In this document: piece by piece, positions 29,362 through 38,210 of the stretch
Numbering within the stretch: the first letter of the stretch is position 1
Layout of the letters: each line of letters begins with the position of its first letter
Assembly (NCBI RefSeq): GCF_001894985.1
Contig: NZ_BCXG01000002.1
Span: 248,001-312,000, forward strand
Direction: 5' to 3'
DNA length: 64,000 nt
From: Rhodococcus tukisamuensis NBRC 100609
Lineage (GTDB): Bacteria > Actinomycetota > Actinomycetes > Mycobacteriales > Mycobacteriaceae
Position numbers and translations under genes: made by a program
Notes under the pieces: generated by a model
Seen by the model: only the letters and a program-made list of their open reading frames with translations
Told to the model about the DNA's origin: nothing
The model's database searches: none

Positions 29362-30351
29362 TCAGGACGGCAGAGTCAGGAACTGCATCGGGGCCGTTTC
29401 CTCGAAGCGGCCTGTGACGTTGCCAGCGAGCCCACCCTCGAGCGCCGTGTCGCCCATCAGGTCGAGCTTGCCCGCCGGTGCCCCCACACCGAAGTCCAGC
29501 TTGTCGAGGTCAACCCACACGACGTTGGGCCGTGTCGTCGAGTCGAAGACGTACCGCTTGTTGGTCAGGTCGGCGACCGTCTGCCAAATCGTCTGCGACG
29601 CATACGGCTTGTCGGGATCAGGGATGCGGAAGGGCTGAGCGGCATTGCGGATGACACTGAACATTCCCGCGACCGCCTCGACCTTCGTCTTGGGCTCCGG
29701 CAACCGGCCCACGTAGTACGCGGCGCGAGCGAACCGGTCGGCCGCGAGTGTGGTCCCGGGCAGGGGCTTGGTGCCGCCGAACCCGTCGACCTCCTTCAGC
29801 AATTCGATCTGCTTGTCGTAGGTCGGGGAATTGGTCATCACGCGATAGTCGCGGTCGTGCCAGACGGTGGCCTTGCCGTCGAGGTACTCGATGATCGCAG
29901 AGTCCCCGTTCGCGTCGTCCAGTGCGAGGTGCACCGCCGGCACCTCGCCGGTCGCCGGATCGCCGAGTGGCACGACCTGAACCTCGGACTCCGCGATCCA
30001 CGCGGCCGCCTCGGCGACCGTACGGAAGTTGTCCAGGAAGTACTGCAGCCAGATGGCCATGCTCAGGCCCGGCCGGGCCTTGTCATGGGTTCCGTAGTCG
30101 GATTCCGCGAGCCACAGGATGTGGCCCGCCAGGCCCACCTCGTTCATGCCGTCCGCCGACATCATGTCGAACGCACCGGCCACGACACTGCCGTACTCGG
30201 CGGTCCAAGCGAGAGAACCACCGACGCCGTCGTTACGCTCGATCCCTCGGGGAAGCGACCACAGGTTCGTCCCGGTGTCTCGGTGATAATCCATGTTGCG
30301 CCCAACCAGCACGGCCCCGGCAGCGTCCGGCCACATCACCCTTGTACACAT
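29362..30351 (-). CDS. Linear amide C-N hydrolase, choloylglycine hydrolase (Ntn) family
   Basis: A 329-residue Ntn hydrolase. The start is ATG 30351 (GGTGGAG five bases upstream), which puts the catalytic Cys at position 2 ('MCTRVMWPDAAG'), exposed after Met removal as the family requires. Other markers are 'VLVGRNMDYHRDTGTNLWSL' (Arg and Asp of the active site), 'GMNEVGLAGHILWL' and an Asn in 'RVMTNSPTYDKQ'. The family includes bile-salt hydrolase, penicillin V acylase and acyl-homoserine-lactone acylases, all cleaving linear amides. Absence of a signal peptide implies a cytoplasmic enzyme. Substrate unknown. Confidence 0.92.
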   Translation of the reverse strand: MCTRVMWPDAAGAVLVGRNMDYHRDTGTNLWSLPRGIERNDGVGGSLAWTAEYGSVVAGAFDMMSADGMNEVGLAGHILWLAESDYGTHDKARPGLSMAIWLQYFLDNFRTVAEAAAWIAESEVQVVPLGDPATGEVPAVHLALDDANGDSAIIEYLDGKATVWHDRDYRVMTNSPTYDKQIELLKEVDGFGGTKPLPGTTLAADRFARAAYYVGRLPEPKTKVEAVAGMFSVIRNAAQPFRIPDPDKPYASQTIWQTVADLTNKRYVFDSTTRPNVVWVDLDKLDFGVGAPAGKLDLMGDTALEGGLAGNVTGRFEETAPMQFLTLPS

Positions 30352-30448
30352 AGCTCCACCTTCCGTCGCATTTCGAGTTGCGTTCGAGAGAAACGACATT
30401 CGTCATCGAGCGTTCGGAACCAGAAGTCCGAACGGTATGGGAATCGGG

Positions 30449-32067
30449 CTACAGCAGGGGCGGGACGGTCGGCAGGATCGGCACCTCCAACACGGTGGGG
30501 CCGGAGCGGTCGAGTGCGGCCTTCACCGCAACCTGGACCTCGGTCACCGTCTCCGCACGTTCGGCGGCGCATCCGTACCCCTCACCGAGTGCCACGAAAT
30601 CCAGGGACGGGAGGTCGAGTCCCGGCACGCCCGGCGTGTCTTCCAGCTCTGCAAACGCCTTGAGAATCGCGTACTCCCCGTTCCGTGGAACCACGTAGAG
30701 AATGGGGAGTCGATGGGCCGCGGCGGTCCCCAGCGCCTGGATCGCGTAGTGGAACGATCCGTCGCCGATCATCACCACCACCGGGCGGTTTCGGCCGGAA
30801 TCGCGTTCTGCCAGAGCGACACCCACGCTGGCCGGCAGGGTCCAGCCGAGGCTTCCGCTCGCCGCGGTGTAGAAGGAGTCGGGCTCCTCGATCGGCCACG
30901 CCGTGTGCAACTCGGCGATGTTCGAAGGCGATTCCTCCATCAGCACCGTGGCGTCGGGCACCACCGACCGGATGGTCTCGAACAGCTCGAGTGCGGTCAT
31001 GACCTCACCCGGGTCACCGACCAGCGGTGCCGGATGAGGGGCCATGCGATGCGGATTCACCTCGGCTGGCTTGCTCGGCGCGCGGTCGACGACTCGCTCG
31101 ATCAAACCCTCGAGCGCAAGAACCGCGTCGCACAGCAGACTGTCCCCGACCGGGGCCTTCCCCGCCTCGGCCGGATCGTCGGTGACATGGAGGAGCGCCA
31201 TCCCCTCTGGCAGGTACTCCCCGGCGACGTACGGGTAGTAGCGGAACACCGGCGCGCCGATGACGATGCCGACGTCGTGGCCCGCCAGTCGATCCGCAAG
31301 TGGGCCGATGGCGAACGGCAGCCCACCCCGGTACTGGGGGTGGTTCTCGGGGAACGGCGGCCGCTCCGAGGACGGCGCCGCCCAGACGGGTGCGCCGAGT
31401 TTTTCCGCCAGGGTCACCGCCTGTGCCCAGCCATCCCCGCGGGCGATCGAGGATCCGTAGATGAGCACCGGGTTCTTCGCGCCGGACAAGCGACGGGCGA
31501 AGTCGGCGATTCGTTCGGGGTCCGGCCCGATCTGCGTCGCCACCGAGCGAAGCACGGGCGTGCTCGCCGCAGGTTGCTCCCAATCGTCCAGCGGGATCGA
31601 GAGGAAGACCGGCCCGGCCGGTGGCTGCACGGCGATCGCGTAGGCGCGCATGAATGCCGCGGGTACGTCCGCGGCCCGGACGGGCTGATAGCTCCACTTG
31701 GCCCACGGCTTCGTCAGCATTTCGGGCTCGACGTTGGTCAGCCACGGCTCCATCAGGAGCATGTCGCGTGTCTGGTTTCCCGCGGTCACGATGAGCGGGG
31801 TGTGGTTCATCGCCGCGGTCATGATGTTGCTCATCGTGTTCGAGATGCCCGCGGAGGTGTGCACGTTGACCAACGCAGGCGAGCGGGTGGCCTGTGCGTA
31901 GCCGTCGGCGATGGCGACCGCCGAAGCCTCCTGCAGTGCCAAGATGTACCTGAAGTCGCTCGGGAGCTCCTTCAGGAAGGTCTCCTCGGTCGAGCCGGGT
32001 TTCCGAACACCGTGGTCAGCCCGAGCGTGCGAAGCAGGTCGAATGTGACGTCGCGAACAGTGTGCAT
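30449..32067 (-). pseudogene. mdlC: Benzoylformate decarboxylase-like ThDP enzyme, one-base frameshift
   Basis: A ThDP-dependent 2-oxoacid decarboxylase. From ATG 32067 (AAGGGGAG upstream) the frame reads 'MHTVRDVTFDLLRTLGLTTV' then FGNP. One G is missing from an expected CCCGGG near 31994-31999, and the rest continues in another frame as 'PGSTEETFLKELPSDFRYIL', the classic BFD sequence. After that the frame is clean to the stop: Glu in 'LALQEASAVAIADGYAQATR', and the ThDP motif 'VVVMIGDGSFHYAIQAL' with Asn later ('VVPRNGEYAILKAF'). With one base restored it would be 539 residues, the normal BFD length. The break falls just before the active-site Ser. It is either a very recent mutation or a sequencing error. 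Confidence 0.9.
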
Positions 32068-32205
32068 CGATATCCACTCCCCTTGTGTCGCCCGCATGGT
32101 GTCGCGGGGCATGCTGTCCGAACGCCGGCGCGGCACCCGGAGCTCGGCCGGGTGGCCCGTAACGCACGGGGAGGGCCGGCGGCGGCCGACCCTCCCCTGC
32201 TCAAC

Positions 32206-33582
32206 TCAGTGCGCGAACCCCTTGGCGGCGTGCTCGGCACCCGCCTTCAGCCGTGCCACCACGTCCTTCATCGCCAACACCAGCTTGTATGCCATGTCCC
32301 GACTGAACCCTTCCCGCAACACGATTCGCAGGACCGCGACGTCCTCCGCGTCGGCCGGCATGGTGTAGGCCGGCACCTGGAAGCCGCGAGCTCGCAGTTC
32401 GTGCGAGATGTCGAACACCGTGAACCCGGGATCACCGACGACCTCGAACGACAGCACGGGAATCGCGGTGCCATCGGTGATGACGTGCATGTCGTCCATG
32501 GCGGACAGTTCCGACGAGATCATCAGGGCGGTGTCGCGCAGCGACTCCATGATCTGGGTGTACCCCGCGACACCCAGCCTGATGAAGTTGTAGTACTGCC
32601 CGACCACCTGGTTGCCCGGCCGCGAGAAGTTCAGCGTGAAGGTCGGCATGTCACCACCGAGGTAGTTGACCCGGAAGACCAGATCCTCGGGCAGGTGTTC
32701 CTTCGATCGCCACACCACGAAGCCGATGCCCGGATACGTCATGCCGTACTTGTGGCCACTGACATTGATCGACACCACACGGGGAATGCGGAAGTCCCAC
32801 TTCAGTTCCGGATGCAGGAAGGGGACCACGAAGCCCCCGCTGGCCGCGTCGACGTGCAGCGGCACGTCGGGGCCGCCCTTCGCGGCGATCTCGTCCAGCA
32901 CCTTGGCGATCTCGGCGACCGGTTCGAGCTCACCGGTGAAGGTGGTACCGAGGATCGCGACGACCCCGATGGTGTTCTCGTCCACTGCCTCCCGAACCTG
33001 TTCCGGCGTGATGACGTAACGCCCCTTCTCCATCGGGAGGTACTTCGGTTCGACGTCGAAGTACCGACAGAACTTCTCCCACACCACCTGGACGTTGCTG
33101 CCCATGATGAGGTTCGGGCGCGCCGTGTCCTTGCCCGACGCCTCCCGCGCCGCACGCCATCGCCACTTCAGCGCGAGTCCGGCCAGCATCACCGCCTCTG
33201 AAGAACCGACGGTGGACACCCCGGTCGCGGACGCCGGATCGGACTCGTCGAGATCCACCGCATTGAACAGCGCCGCAACCATGTTCACGCACCGGGTTTC
33301 GATCTCGGCAGTCTGCGGGTACTCGTCCTTGTCGATCATGTTCTTGTCGAAGGTCTCGGCCATCAGCCGGTCGGCCTGTGGGTCCATCCAGGTGGTCACG
33401 AAGGTGGCCAGGTTCAACCGTGAGCTGCCGTCGAGCATCAGCTCGTCGTGGATGAACCGGTAGGCGGCTTCCGGATCGGTTTCGGACTTCGGCATCCGCA
33501 GCGCCGGAATCGCATCGGTGCCGAGCCGTCCGGTGTAGGCGGGGGCGAGAGTTTCGGCCGGAGCGGCAAAGGAATCAGACAT
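32206..33582 (-). CDS. gadB: Glutamate decarboxylase (PLP)
   Basis: A 458-residue group II PLP decarboxylase converting L-glutamate to GABA and CO2 with uptake of a proton. Markers are 'LDGSSRLNLATFVTTWMDPQ', 'TRCVNMVAALFN', 'GVSTVGSSEAVMLAGLALKW', 'PLHVDAASGGFVVPFL' and the Schiff-base Lys278 in 'VSINVSGHKYGMTYPGIGF'. The C-terminus ends 'AAKGFAH', in the style of the His that closes the E. coli active site at neutral pH. GGAGAGA precedes ATG 33582. It lies between the YhgE/Pip gene and the ThDP decarboxylase on the same strand; no GadC antiporter is nearby. Confidence 0.95.
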   Translation of the reverse strand: MSDSFAAPAETLAPAYTGRLGTDAIPALRMPKSETDPEAAYRFIHDELMLDGSSRLNLATFVTTWMDPQADRLMAETFDKNMIDKDEYPQTAEIETRCVNMVAALFNAVDLDESDPASATGVSTVGSSEAVMLAGLALKWRWRAAREASGKDTARPNLIMGSNVQVVWEKFCRYFDVEPKYLPMEKGRYVITPEQVREAVDENTIGVVAILGTTFTGELEPVAEIAKVLDEIAAKGGPDVPLHVDAASGGFVVPFLHPELKWDFRIPRVVSINVSGHKYGMTYPGIGFVVWRSKEHLPEDLVFRVNYLGGDMPTFTLNFSRPGNQVVGQYYNFIRLGVAGYTQIMESLRDTALMISSELSAMDDMHVITDGTAIPVLSFEVVGDPGFTVFDISHELRARGFQVPAYTMPADAEDVAVLRIVLREGFSRDMAYKLVLAMKDVVARLKAGAEHAAKGFAH

Positions 33583-33647
33583 CTTCTCTCCAATACTCGG
33601 TGTAAGAGACCTGCTCGGTGTAGGCGATCGACAGGGATTTCTCCTGG

Positions 33648-35633
33648 TCACACCTCCAGTGGTGGGTAAAGCCGCTCCATGGTGTACCGGCGGTTGCGGC
33701 GGACGGAGAGGGCGCTGACGGTCAGGCTCACCAGCAGGATGCCCACCAGCACCGCGATGGCGATCCACAGCCGCGAGTCGACGTGTTCACCGACGGTGAG
33801 CTGTCGCAGCCCGTTGACCGTGTACGTCATCGGGTCGAATGGGTGGATGTACTGGAACGGCTTGGTGGTGGTCGGCACCGGGTAGATTCCGCCGGCAGAG
33901 ACGAGCTGGAGCATCAGGAAGGCGAGGGTCACCACCCGACCGACCGCTGTCCCGAACAGCGCGTTGAACGCCTGGATCATCGCCAGGTAGGTGGCGGAGA
34001 TGAGCATCAGGAACGCGATCGTGCCGAGCACGTGCTTGACGTCGAGCCCGACTCCGAAGTGGACGACGGTGTACATGACGATGACTTGCAGGATTCCCAC
34101 GAGCAGCGCCGGCCAGTACGAGGCCAGCACCGTTCGGTACAAGCCGACTCCACCAACCGTCGGCCGGGACTGCAGGGGGGTCAACAGCATCCAGGTGATG
34201 ATGCCGCCGACGAACAGGGCCAGGGACAGGAAGAACGGCGCGAATCCGGTGCCGAAGGTGGGCGCGATGTTCGTGTAGTCCTGCTGGAGCTTGACCGGGG
34301 TCGACAGCGTCTCCGCCGTCGCCGTCTTCTGCTCGTCCGTCCAGCTCGGAACCTGCCCGGCCCCCTCCCCCAGCGCGGTGGCGAGTTCCTTCGAACCGGA
34401 CTGCAGTTCGACCATCCCGGACGCCAGCTGACCGGCGCCGCCGGCGAGCTGGTTGCTGCCGTCGGTCAGCTGGACCATTCCCGAGCTGAGGGTGGCGGCA
34501 CCGCTGCTGAGCTCGTCGGCGCCGCTGCGCAACTGGCGCAGGTCCGACGCGATCCCGCCGTTCTGCAGCAGCGCCAGACCGGACTGCAGGGGGCTGTTGG
34601 GGTCGGTGAGCTGGTACTCGACAGCGCGGGCGTCACCGCTGAGCCGATTGATCTCCGCCTGCAACTCCGCGGTGTCGGTGCGAGCCTGCGCGGTGGTGAG
34701 CGGCGACAGTGCCGCGACCGCCCGCTGCACGAGGGGATCCGAGCTCTGCCTGAGGATGTCGAGCGCCTGCGAGACCGCAGTGGCGGGTGCGGGCTGCGCA
34801 GGCTCGGGCAGCCGGCTCCCGAGGGCCTCGAGTGACTGCCGGAGCTCGGACACCTGGCCGCCGATGTTCGGGACGGCGCCACTACCGAGGGCGTTGATCA
34901 GCGGCGTGGTGGCCCCGTCGATTGCGGTCGCGAGCTGGGCCGCGCCACTGGCCAGTTGCGCCGATCCCGATTCCGCAGTGACCATGTTCGTCGCCAGCTC
35001 ATTGGCGCCCGAGCTGAGCTGGTCCGCTCCGCTCTTCGCGGTGTCGATCCCCGAGGCGAGCTGGTCCGCACCGTCTGCGGCCTTCTCGAGGCCGGAGCCC
35101 GCACTCTGCAGGCCGGTCAGGACCTGCCCGACCCCCTGCGCACCGATCGTCGAGTTCACCTGGTTGATGACCTGCTCCGACGCATCCTGCCCGATGATCG
35201 TCGCCAGGTAGTTGTTGGCGTCGTTGAAGGTGAAGATCAACTCCGCCTTCTCCGGGTTGTCGCCGTTCGGCGATTCGACTGCGGCACTGAAGTTCTCGGG
35301 CAGGGTGATGGTGTAGTAGTACTTCCCGTCCGAGAGCCCCTTGGCCGCCTCCTCCTCGGAGACCTCCGCCAGGTCCAGCTGGCCGGATGCGATGAGCGAC
35401 TTGACGACCTGTTCGCCGGCGTCGAGTTGCTCCCCGGTGGCAGTGCGCCCGGTGTCGTTGTTGACGATCGCCGCGGGAATCTTGTCGACCGCCCCGAACG
35501 GATTCCAGAACGCCCACAGGTACATCGCACCGTAGAGCAGCGGCATGAGAATGATCGTGATGATCGCGATCCGCGGCATGGTGCCGCGGAAGTACCGCTT
35601 CGAATCACTGCCGAGAGACACTCCTGCAAGCAC
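33648..35633 (-). CDS. YhgE/Pip-family membrane protein
   Basis: A 661-residue protein with one N-terminal TM ('IAIITIILMPLLYGAMYLWAF') and five or six C-terminal TMs of ABC-2 permease type. Between them lies a large extracytoplasmic domain with the family sequence 'NPFGAVDKIPAAIVNNDTG'. A long region (about residues 170-255 and 365-410) of degenerate repeats of Leu-Ala-Ser-Gly-Ala and Asp-Gln-Leu-Ser-Ser-Gly type follows, predicted to form coiled coils. Relatives are the phage-infection protein Pip and mycobacterial-type exporters. GTG 35633 lies four bases after the ATPase stop, with GAGGGG upstream, so the two are surely co-translated and probably form one exporter. Cargo unknown. Confidence 0.9.
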   Translation of the reverse strand: MLAGVSLGSDSKRYFRGTMPRIAIITIILMPLLYGAMYLWAFWNPFGAVDKIPAAIVNNDTGRTATGEQLDAGEQVVKSLIASGQLDLAEVSEEEAAKGLSDGKYYYTITLPENFSAAVESPNGDNPEKAELIFTFNDANNYLATIIGQDASEQVINQVNSTIGAQGVGQVLTGLQSAGSGLEKAADGADQLASGIDTAKSGADQLSSGANELATNMVTAESGSAQLASGAAQLATAIDGATTPLINALGSGAVPNIGGQVSELRQSLEALGSRLPEPAQPAPATAVSQALDILRQSSDPLVQRAVAALSPLTTAQARTDTAELQAEINRLSGDARAVEYQLTDPNSPLQSGLALLQNGGIASDLRQLRSGADELSSGAATLSSGMVQLTDGSNQLAGGAGQLASGMVELQSGSKELATALGEGAGQVPSWTDEQKTATAETLSTPVKLQQDYTNIAPTFGTGFAPFFLSLALFVGGIITWMLLTPLQSRPTVGGVGLYRTVLASYWPALLVGILQVIVMYTVVHFGVGLDVKHVLGTIAFLMLISATYLAMIQAFNALFGTAVGRVVTLAFLMLQLVSAGGIYPVPTTTKPFQYIHPFDPMTYTVNGLRQLTVGEHVDSRLWIAIAVLVGILLVSLTVSALSVRRNRRYTMERLYPPLEV

Positions 35634-35637
35634 GACG

Positions 35638-36378
35638 TCACCGCCCCTCGGTCATGATGCCGACGTCGCCCGCCCCGAGCACTCCGTGCAGGTCGACCAC
35701 CGCCCGCACGCCCGTGTCCGACGGTAGCGGGTTGACGTCGGCCGTGATCACCGACTGCCGCTCCCCCAGTGCGACAAGGCGTTTGAGCAGAGTGAGCCGT
35801 TCGTCGTCATCGGCGACCTTGTCCAGCCGCCCGACGACGAGTAGCGGCGGGCGACGGGTGTTGGCCACCGCGATCCGGAGCAGCAGTTGCTGGAGTTCCG
35901 GTAGATCGTCGACGAATGCGTTGAGAGCGGGGAGCGGAACGTCGCCGAAGACCTCTCCGCACATGCGTTCCACGCCATCGTCACGCACTCTGGACACCAT
36001 TTTGTACCAGGGTGATTCCCACCGTAGTTGTTCGGTGACGAGATCACGGACAGTCACGGACGGACTGACGTCGTCGAGTTCGTTCAGGCACGCGATAGCC
36101 GAGTGCGCGAACACCTTGGTGGGCCGGTCCGTGTGGCCGAGGACGGTCAACGACCCGCCGGACAGGCGCATCCTGCCGCACAGGGTCATGAGGAGCGCGG
36201 TTCGTGCTGCACCGGCCTGAGCGGCGATCACCGTCACCCCGCCCTCGTCGATGTCCAGGTCGAGGGGGCCGAACACGTGCCCCCACGGACCGTCGAGCTC
36301 GATCGCCCTCGCCGATACGAGCGATCCGGGTATCGGCTCCCAGAACTTCTCCGGTTCCGCCGTGATGATTTCGACCAA
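35638..36378 (-). CDS. Degenerate ABC ATPase-like partner of YhgE/Pip
   Basis: A 246-residue protein with an ABC-ATPase layout but decayed motifs. It begins with the strand 'ELDGPWGHVFGPLDLDIDEG'. The Walker A position reads AQAGAARTALL, with Arg replacing the invariant Lys and no GxGK. The signature region reads DLPELQQLLLRIAVAN instead of LSGGQ, and Walker B reads 'PPLLVVGRLDKV' with no DE pair. Family members beside YhgE in actinobacteria already tolerate Arg at the Lys position, so loss of strong ATP hydrolysis is plausible. The start is TTG 36378, preceded by GAGAGGTG; no ATG or GTG is available nearby. It is 93 bases after the amidohydrolase stop. Confidence 0.82.
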   Translation of the reverse strand: MVEIITAEPEKFWEPIPGSLVSARAIELDGPWGHVFGPLDLDIDEGGVTVIAAQAGAARTALLMTLCGRMRLSGGSLTVLGHTDRPTKVFAHSAIACLNELDDVSPSVTVRDLVTEQLRWESPWYKMVSRVRDDGVERMCGEVFGDVPLPALNAFVDDLPELQQLLLRIAVANTRRPPLLVVGRLDKVADDDERLTLLKRLVALGERQSVITADVNPLPSDTGVRAVVDLHGVLGAGDVGIMTEGR

Positions 36379-36471
36379 CTCACACCTCTCATCTGACGCC
36401 GTGCGACGAGGCGGCGGCGCGCGTTCGACAGTGCTGTTCGTGTTCGATCTCGATGACTCGGCAGAGCCTGG

Positions 36472-37752
36472 TCAGAGGGTGTTCTTGACGACCTCGCCGT
36501 TCTTCACGACGACCGACAGGTTCTTTCCCGGGTCCGCCAGCAGGTTCAGGTCCTCGAGCGGGTTGCCGTCGACGAGCAGCACGTCCGCCCACGCCCCCTT
36601 CGCGATGACGCCGAACTGCGCGTCGCGGTAGGGGTCGCGCTCCCCGGACAGCCGGAACAACTCCGCATTCCCCCCGGTCAGCATCCGTAGCGCGTCGAGA
36701 TTGCTGTAGTGATCACCGAGCCGCGCCGCCATCTCGCTCTGCCGAGGCGCCAGCTGCGGTTCGAGAAGCAGATCGGTGCCCCACGCAACCTTCACCCCGT
36801 GCTTCTTCGCCCACTCGTAGACATTGTCGGTCCCGGTGCAGATCTCGCGGTCCTTGCCGGCGCGGTCGGCGTCGGGATAGTGATGGTCGCCGAGCGCGAA
36901 CGGCTGCATGGACAGCCACACCTCCCGCTCGGCAAGCATGGCGATGGTCGGCTGGTCGGCCAGGTGTCCGTGCTCGATGGACTTGACGCCGGCCTCGACT
37001 GCACGGTGGATGCCGGTGACGTTGTAGACGTGCGTGGCGACGTAGGTGCCGTAGTCCGTGGCCGCGTCCACCGCGGCGCGCAACTCCGCGTCCGTGAACT
37101 GCACCGTGTACAGCGGGTCGTACATCGACGCGGCGCCGCCGCCGACCATCACCTTGATCTGCGAGGCGCCCTTCTTCAGCTGTTCCCGGACCGAGGCCAG
37201 CACCTGTGCTTCGCCGTTCGCGACCCGCATGAATCCGATCTGCTCGGCCCGTGATTCCTCACCGCCCAGCGTCGTCGGGGTCTCGTAGACGAATCCGAAA
37301 TCGCCGTGTCCACTCGTCTGCGAGATGGCGGCCTGGGACGGGTAGATCCGGGGTCCGGGAAAGAGCCCTCGATCGATGGCGGACTTGATGCCGCTCGTGT
37401 CGCCGGCCATGTCGCGAACCGCGGTGAAACCGCGCAGCAGCATGTTCTTGGCCTCGGCAAGACCATTGATCGCAATGTGAGTCGCCGAGCCCGCGACCAT
37501 GTCGACAACGGAATTCGCGTTGCCCACGAGGTGGACATGCGCATCACTCATACCCGGCATGAGCACCCGGCCGCCGCCGTCGATCACCTGTGTCTCCCGA
37601 CCAGGTTCGTCGCCTACCGGGGACGGCGAGACTCCCACCACCCGGTCCCCGTCGATGAGAAGGTCCCCTGCAACGAGCTTCTCGGAGACACCGTCGAACA
37701 CCCGAACATCACGAAAAACAATGCGCTGCTTTGCTTTCGAAGAAGTCGTCAT
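36472..37752 (-). CDS. Metal-dependent amidohydrolase (imidazolonepropionase/prolidase-like)
   Basis: A 426-residue amidohydrolase-superfamily enzyme. It has the composite N/C beta-sandwich ('VFRDVRVFDG', 'GAWADVLLVDGNPLEDL') and a TIM barrel with metal ligands HVH (72-74 in 'MSDAHVHLVG'), a Lys in 'SQIKVMVGGGAASMYDP', His in 'YVATHVYN' and 'SIEHGHLAD', and Asp in 'VAWGTDLLLEPQ'. The subgroup includes Xaa-Pro/Xaa-Arg dipeptidases and ochratoxinase-like amide hydrolases. ATG 37752 is chosen over a frame extension of 20 codons. It is the first gene of the minus-strand block; a perfect palindrome lies 129 bases upstream. Confidence 0.92.
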   Translation of the reverse strand: MTTSSKAKQRIVFRDVRVFDGVSEKLVAGDLLIDGDRVVGVSPSPVGDEPGRETQVIDGGGRVLMPGMSDAHVHLVGNANSVVDMVAGSATHIAINGLAEAKNMLLRGFTAVRDMAGDTSGIKSAIDRGLFPGPRIYPSQAAISQTSGHGDFGFVYETPTTLGGEESRAEQIGFMRVANGEAQVLASVREQLKKGASQIKVMVGGGAASMYDPLYTVQFTDAELRAAVDAATDYGTYVATHVYNVTGIHRAVEAGVKSIEHGHLADQPTIAMLAEREVWLSMQPFALGDHHYPDADRAGKDREICTGTDNVYEWAKKHGVKVAWGTDLLLEPQLAPRQSEMAARLGDHYSNLDALRMLTGGNAELFRLSGERDPYRDAQFGVIAKGAWADVLLVDGNPLEDLNLLADPGKNLSVVVKNGEVVKNTL

Positions 37753-37880
37753 ACCAGCGAATGGTAAGCAACGATCAAAGAACCTTCTCAGCGATGGCCC
37801 GCGCCCCAGCAAACGTTAGCTATTCGAGATAAACTACAAGGAGGTTGCGGAATTTGCGCAAAGCAATCGTTGCGGAAGGA

Positions 37881-37907
37881 GATTGATTGCGATAAACGCA
37901 ATCAATC
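37881..37907. promoter_or_regulatory. Perfect 11+11 bp palindrome, likely operator upstream of the amidohydrolase block
   Basis: GATTGATTGCG at 37881-37891 is the exact reverse complement of 37897-37907, separated by ATAAA. A looser repeat CGCAA (37857-37861) / TTGCG (37870-37874) is adjacent. The interval 37820-37910 is AT-rich for this genome and holds no gene. The position fits an operator controlling transcription toward the amidohydrolase (minus). It is too far from a stop codon to be a terminator. Confidence 0.65.
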
Positions 37908-37944
37908 GAGTGAATTCGCAGCTAGTGTCGGGACGTGTCGGAGT

Positions 37945-38190
37945 CGGGCAATCCGGCGACGAGGCCGGCTTCCAACAGGTGACCAGTTCGGTGCGCATGT
38001 GGTCGTCGACGGTCCAGTCGAGCCTTCTTCGAGCGCTCGCCCTTGATCACCGGTCGCTCGCGGGCCCCAAGTGATCCGCGGCGAACCGTAGCCCCCTCCA
38101 GAGTCGCGGTGACGCGCGACGATCTCGACGGTCAGATCCGCGTGACGTTGACCTGATTCGCTCAATCCGGTTGCTGCAGAGCGCTTCACA
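37945..38190 (-). pseudogene. IS3-family transposase (OrfB) remnant
   Basis: Two fragments of a DDE transposase of the IS3 type are visible in different frames. The upstream piece (38189-38070) reads 'GQRHADLTVEIVARHRDSGG' then YGSPRIT, the typical OrfB N-terminal block. The downstream piece (38040-37945) reads RRRLDWTVDDHMRTELV (38031-37981), the block just past the first catalytic Asp region. In intact IS3 elements these are over 100 residues apart; here only about 20 codons separate them, so an internal deletion plus frameshift has occurred. No terminal inverted repeats were recognised. Too decayed to be active. Confidence 0.78.
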
Positions 38191-38210
38191 TGTCCCGCTA
38201 GTCTTGGTAT

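Noticed and set aside
27683-37752. Classical Gad acid-resistance operon
   Set aside because: Glutamate decarboxylase is present, but no glutamate/GABA antiporter (GadC-like) is in the block. The neighbours are amide hydrolases and drug-type exporters, so the label would overreach.
37883-38074. A 63-codon plus-strand frame starting inside the palindrome
   Set aside because: It is antisense to the IS3 remnant and its start lies within the operator-like repeat; no coding features.
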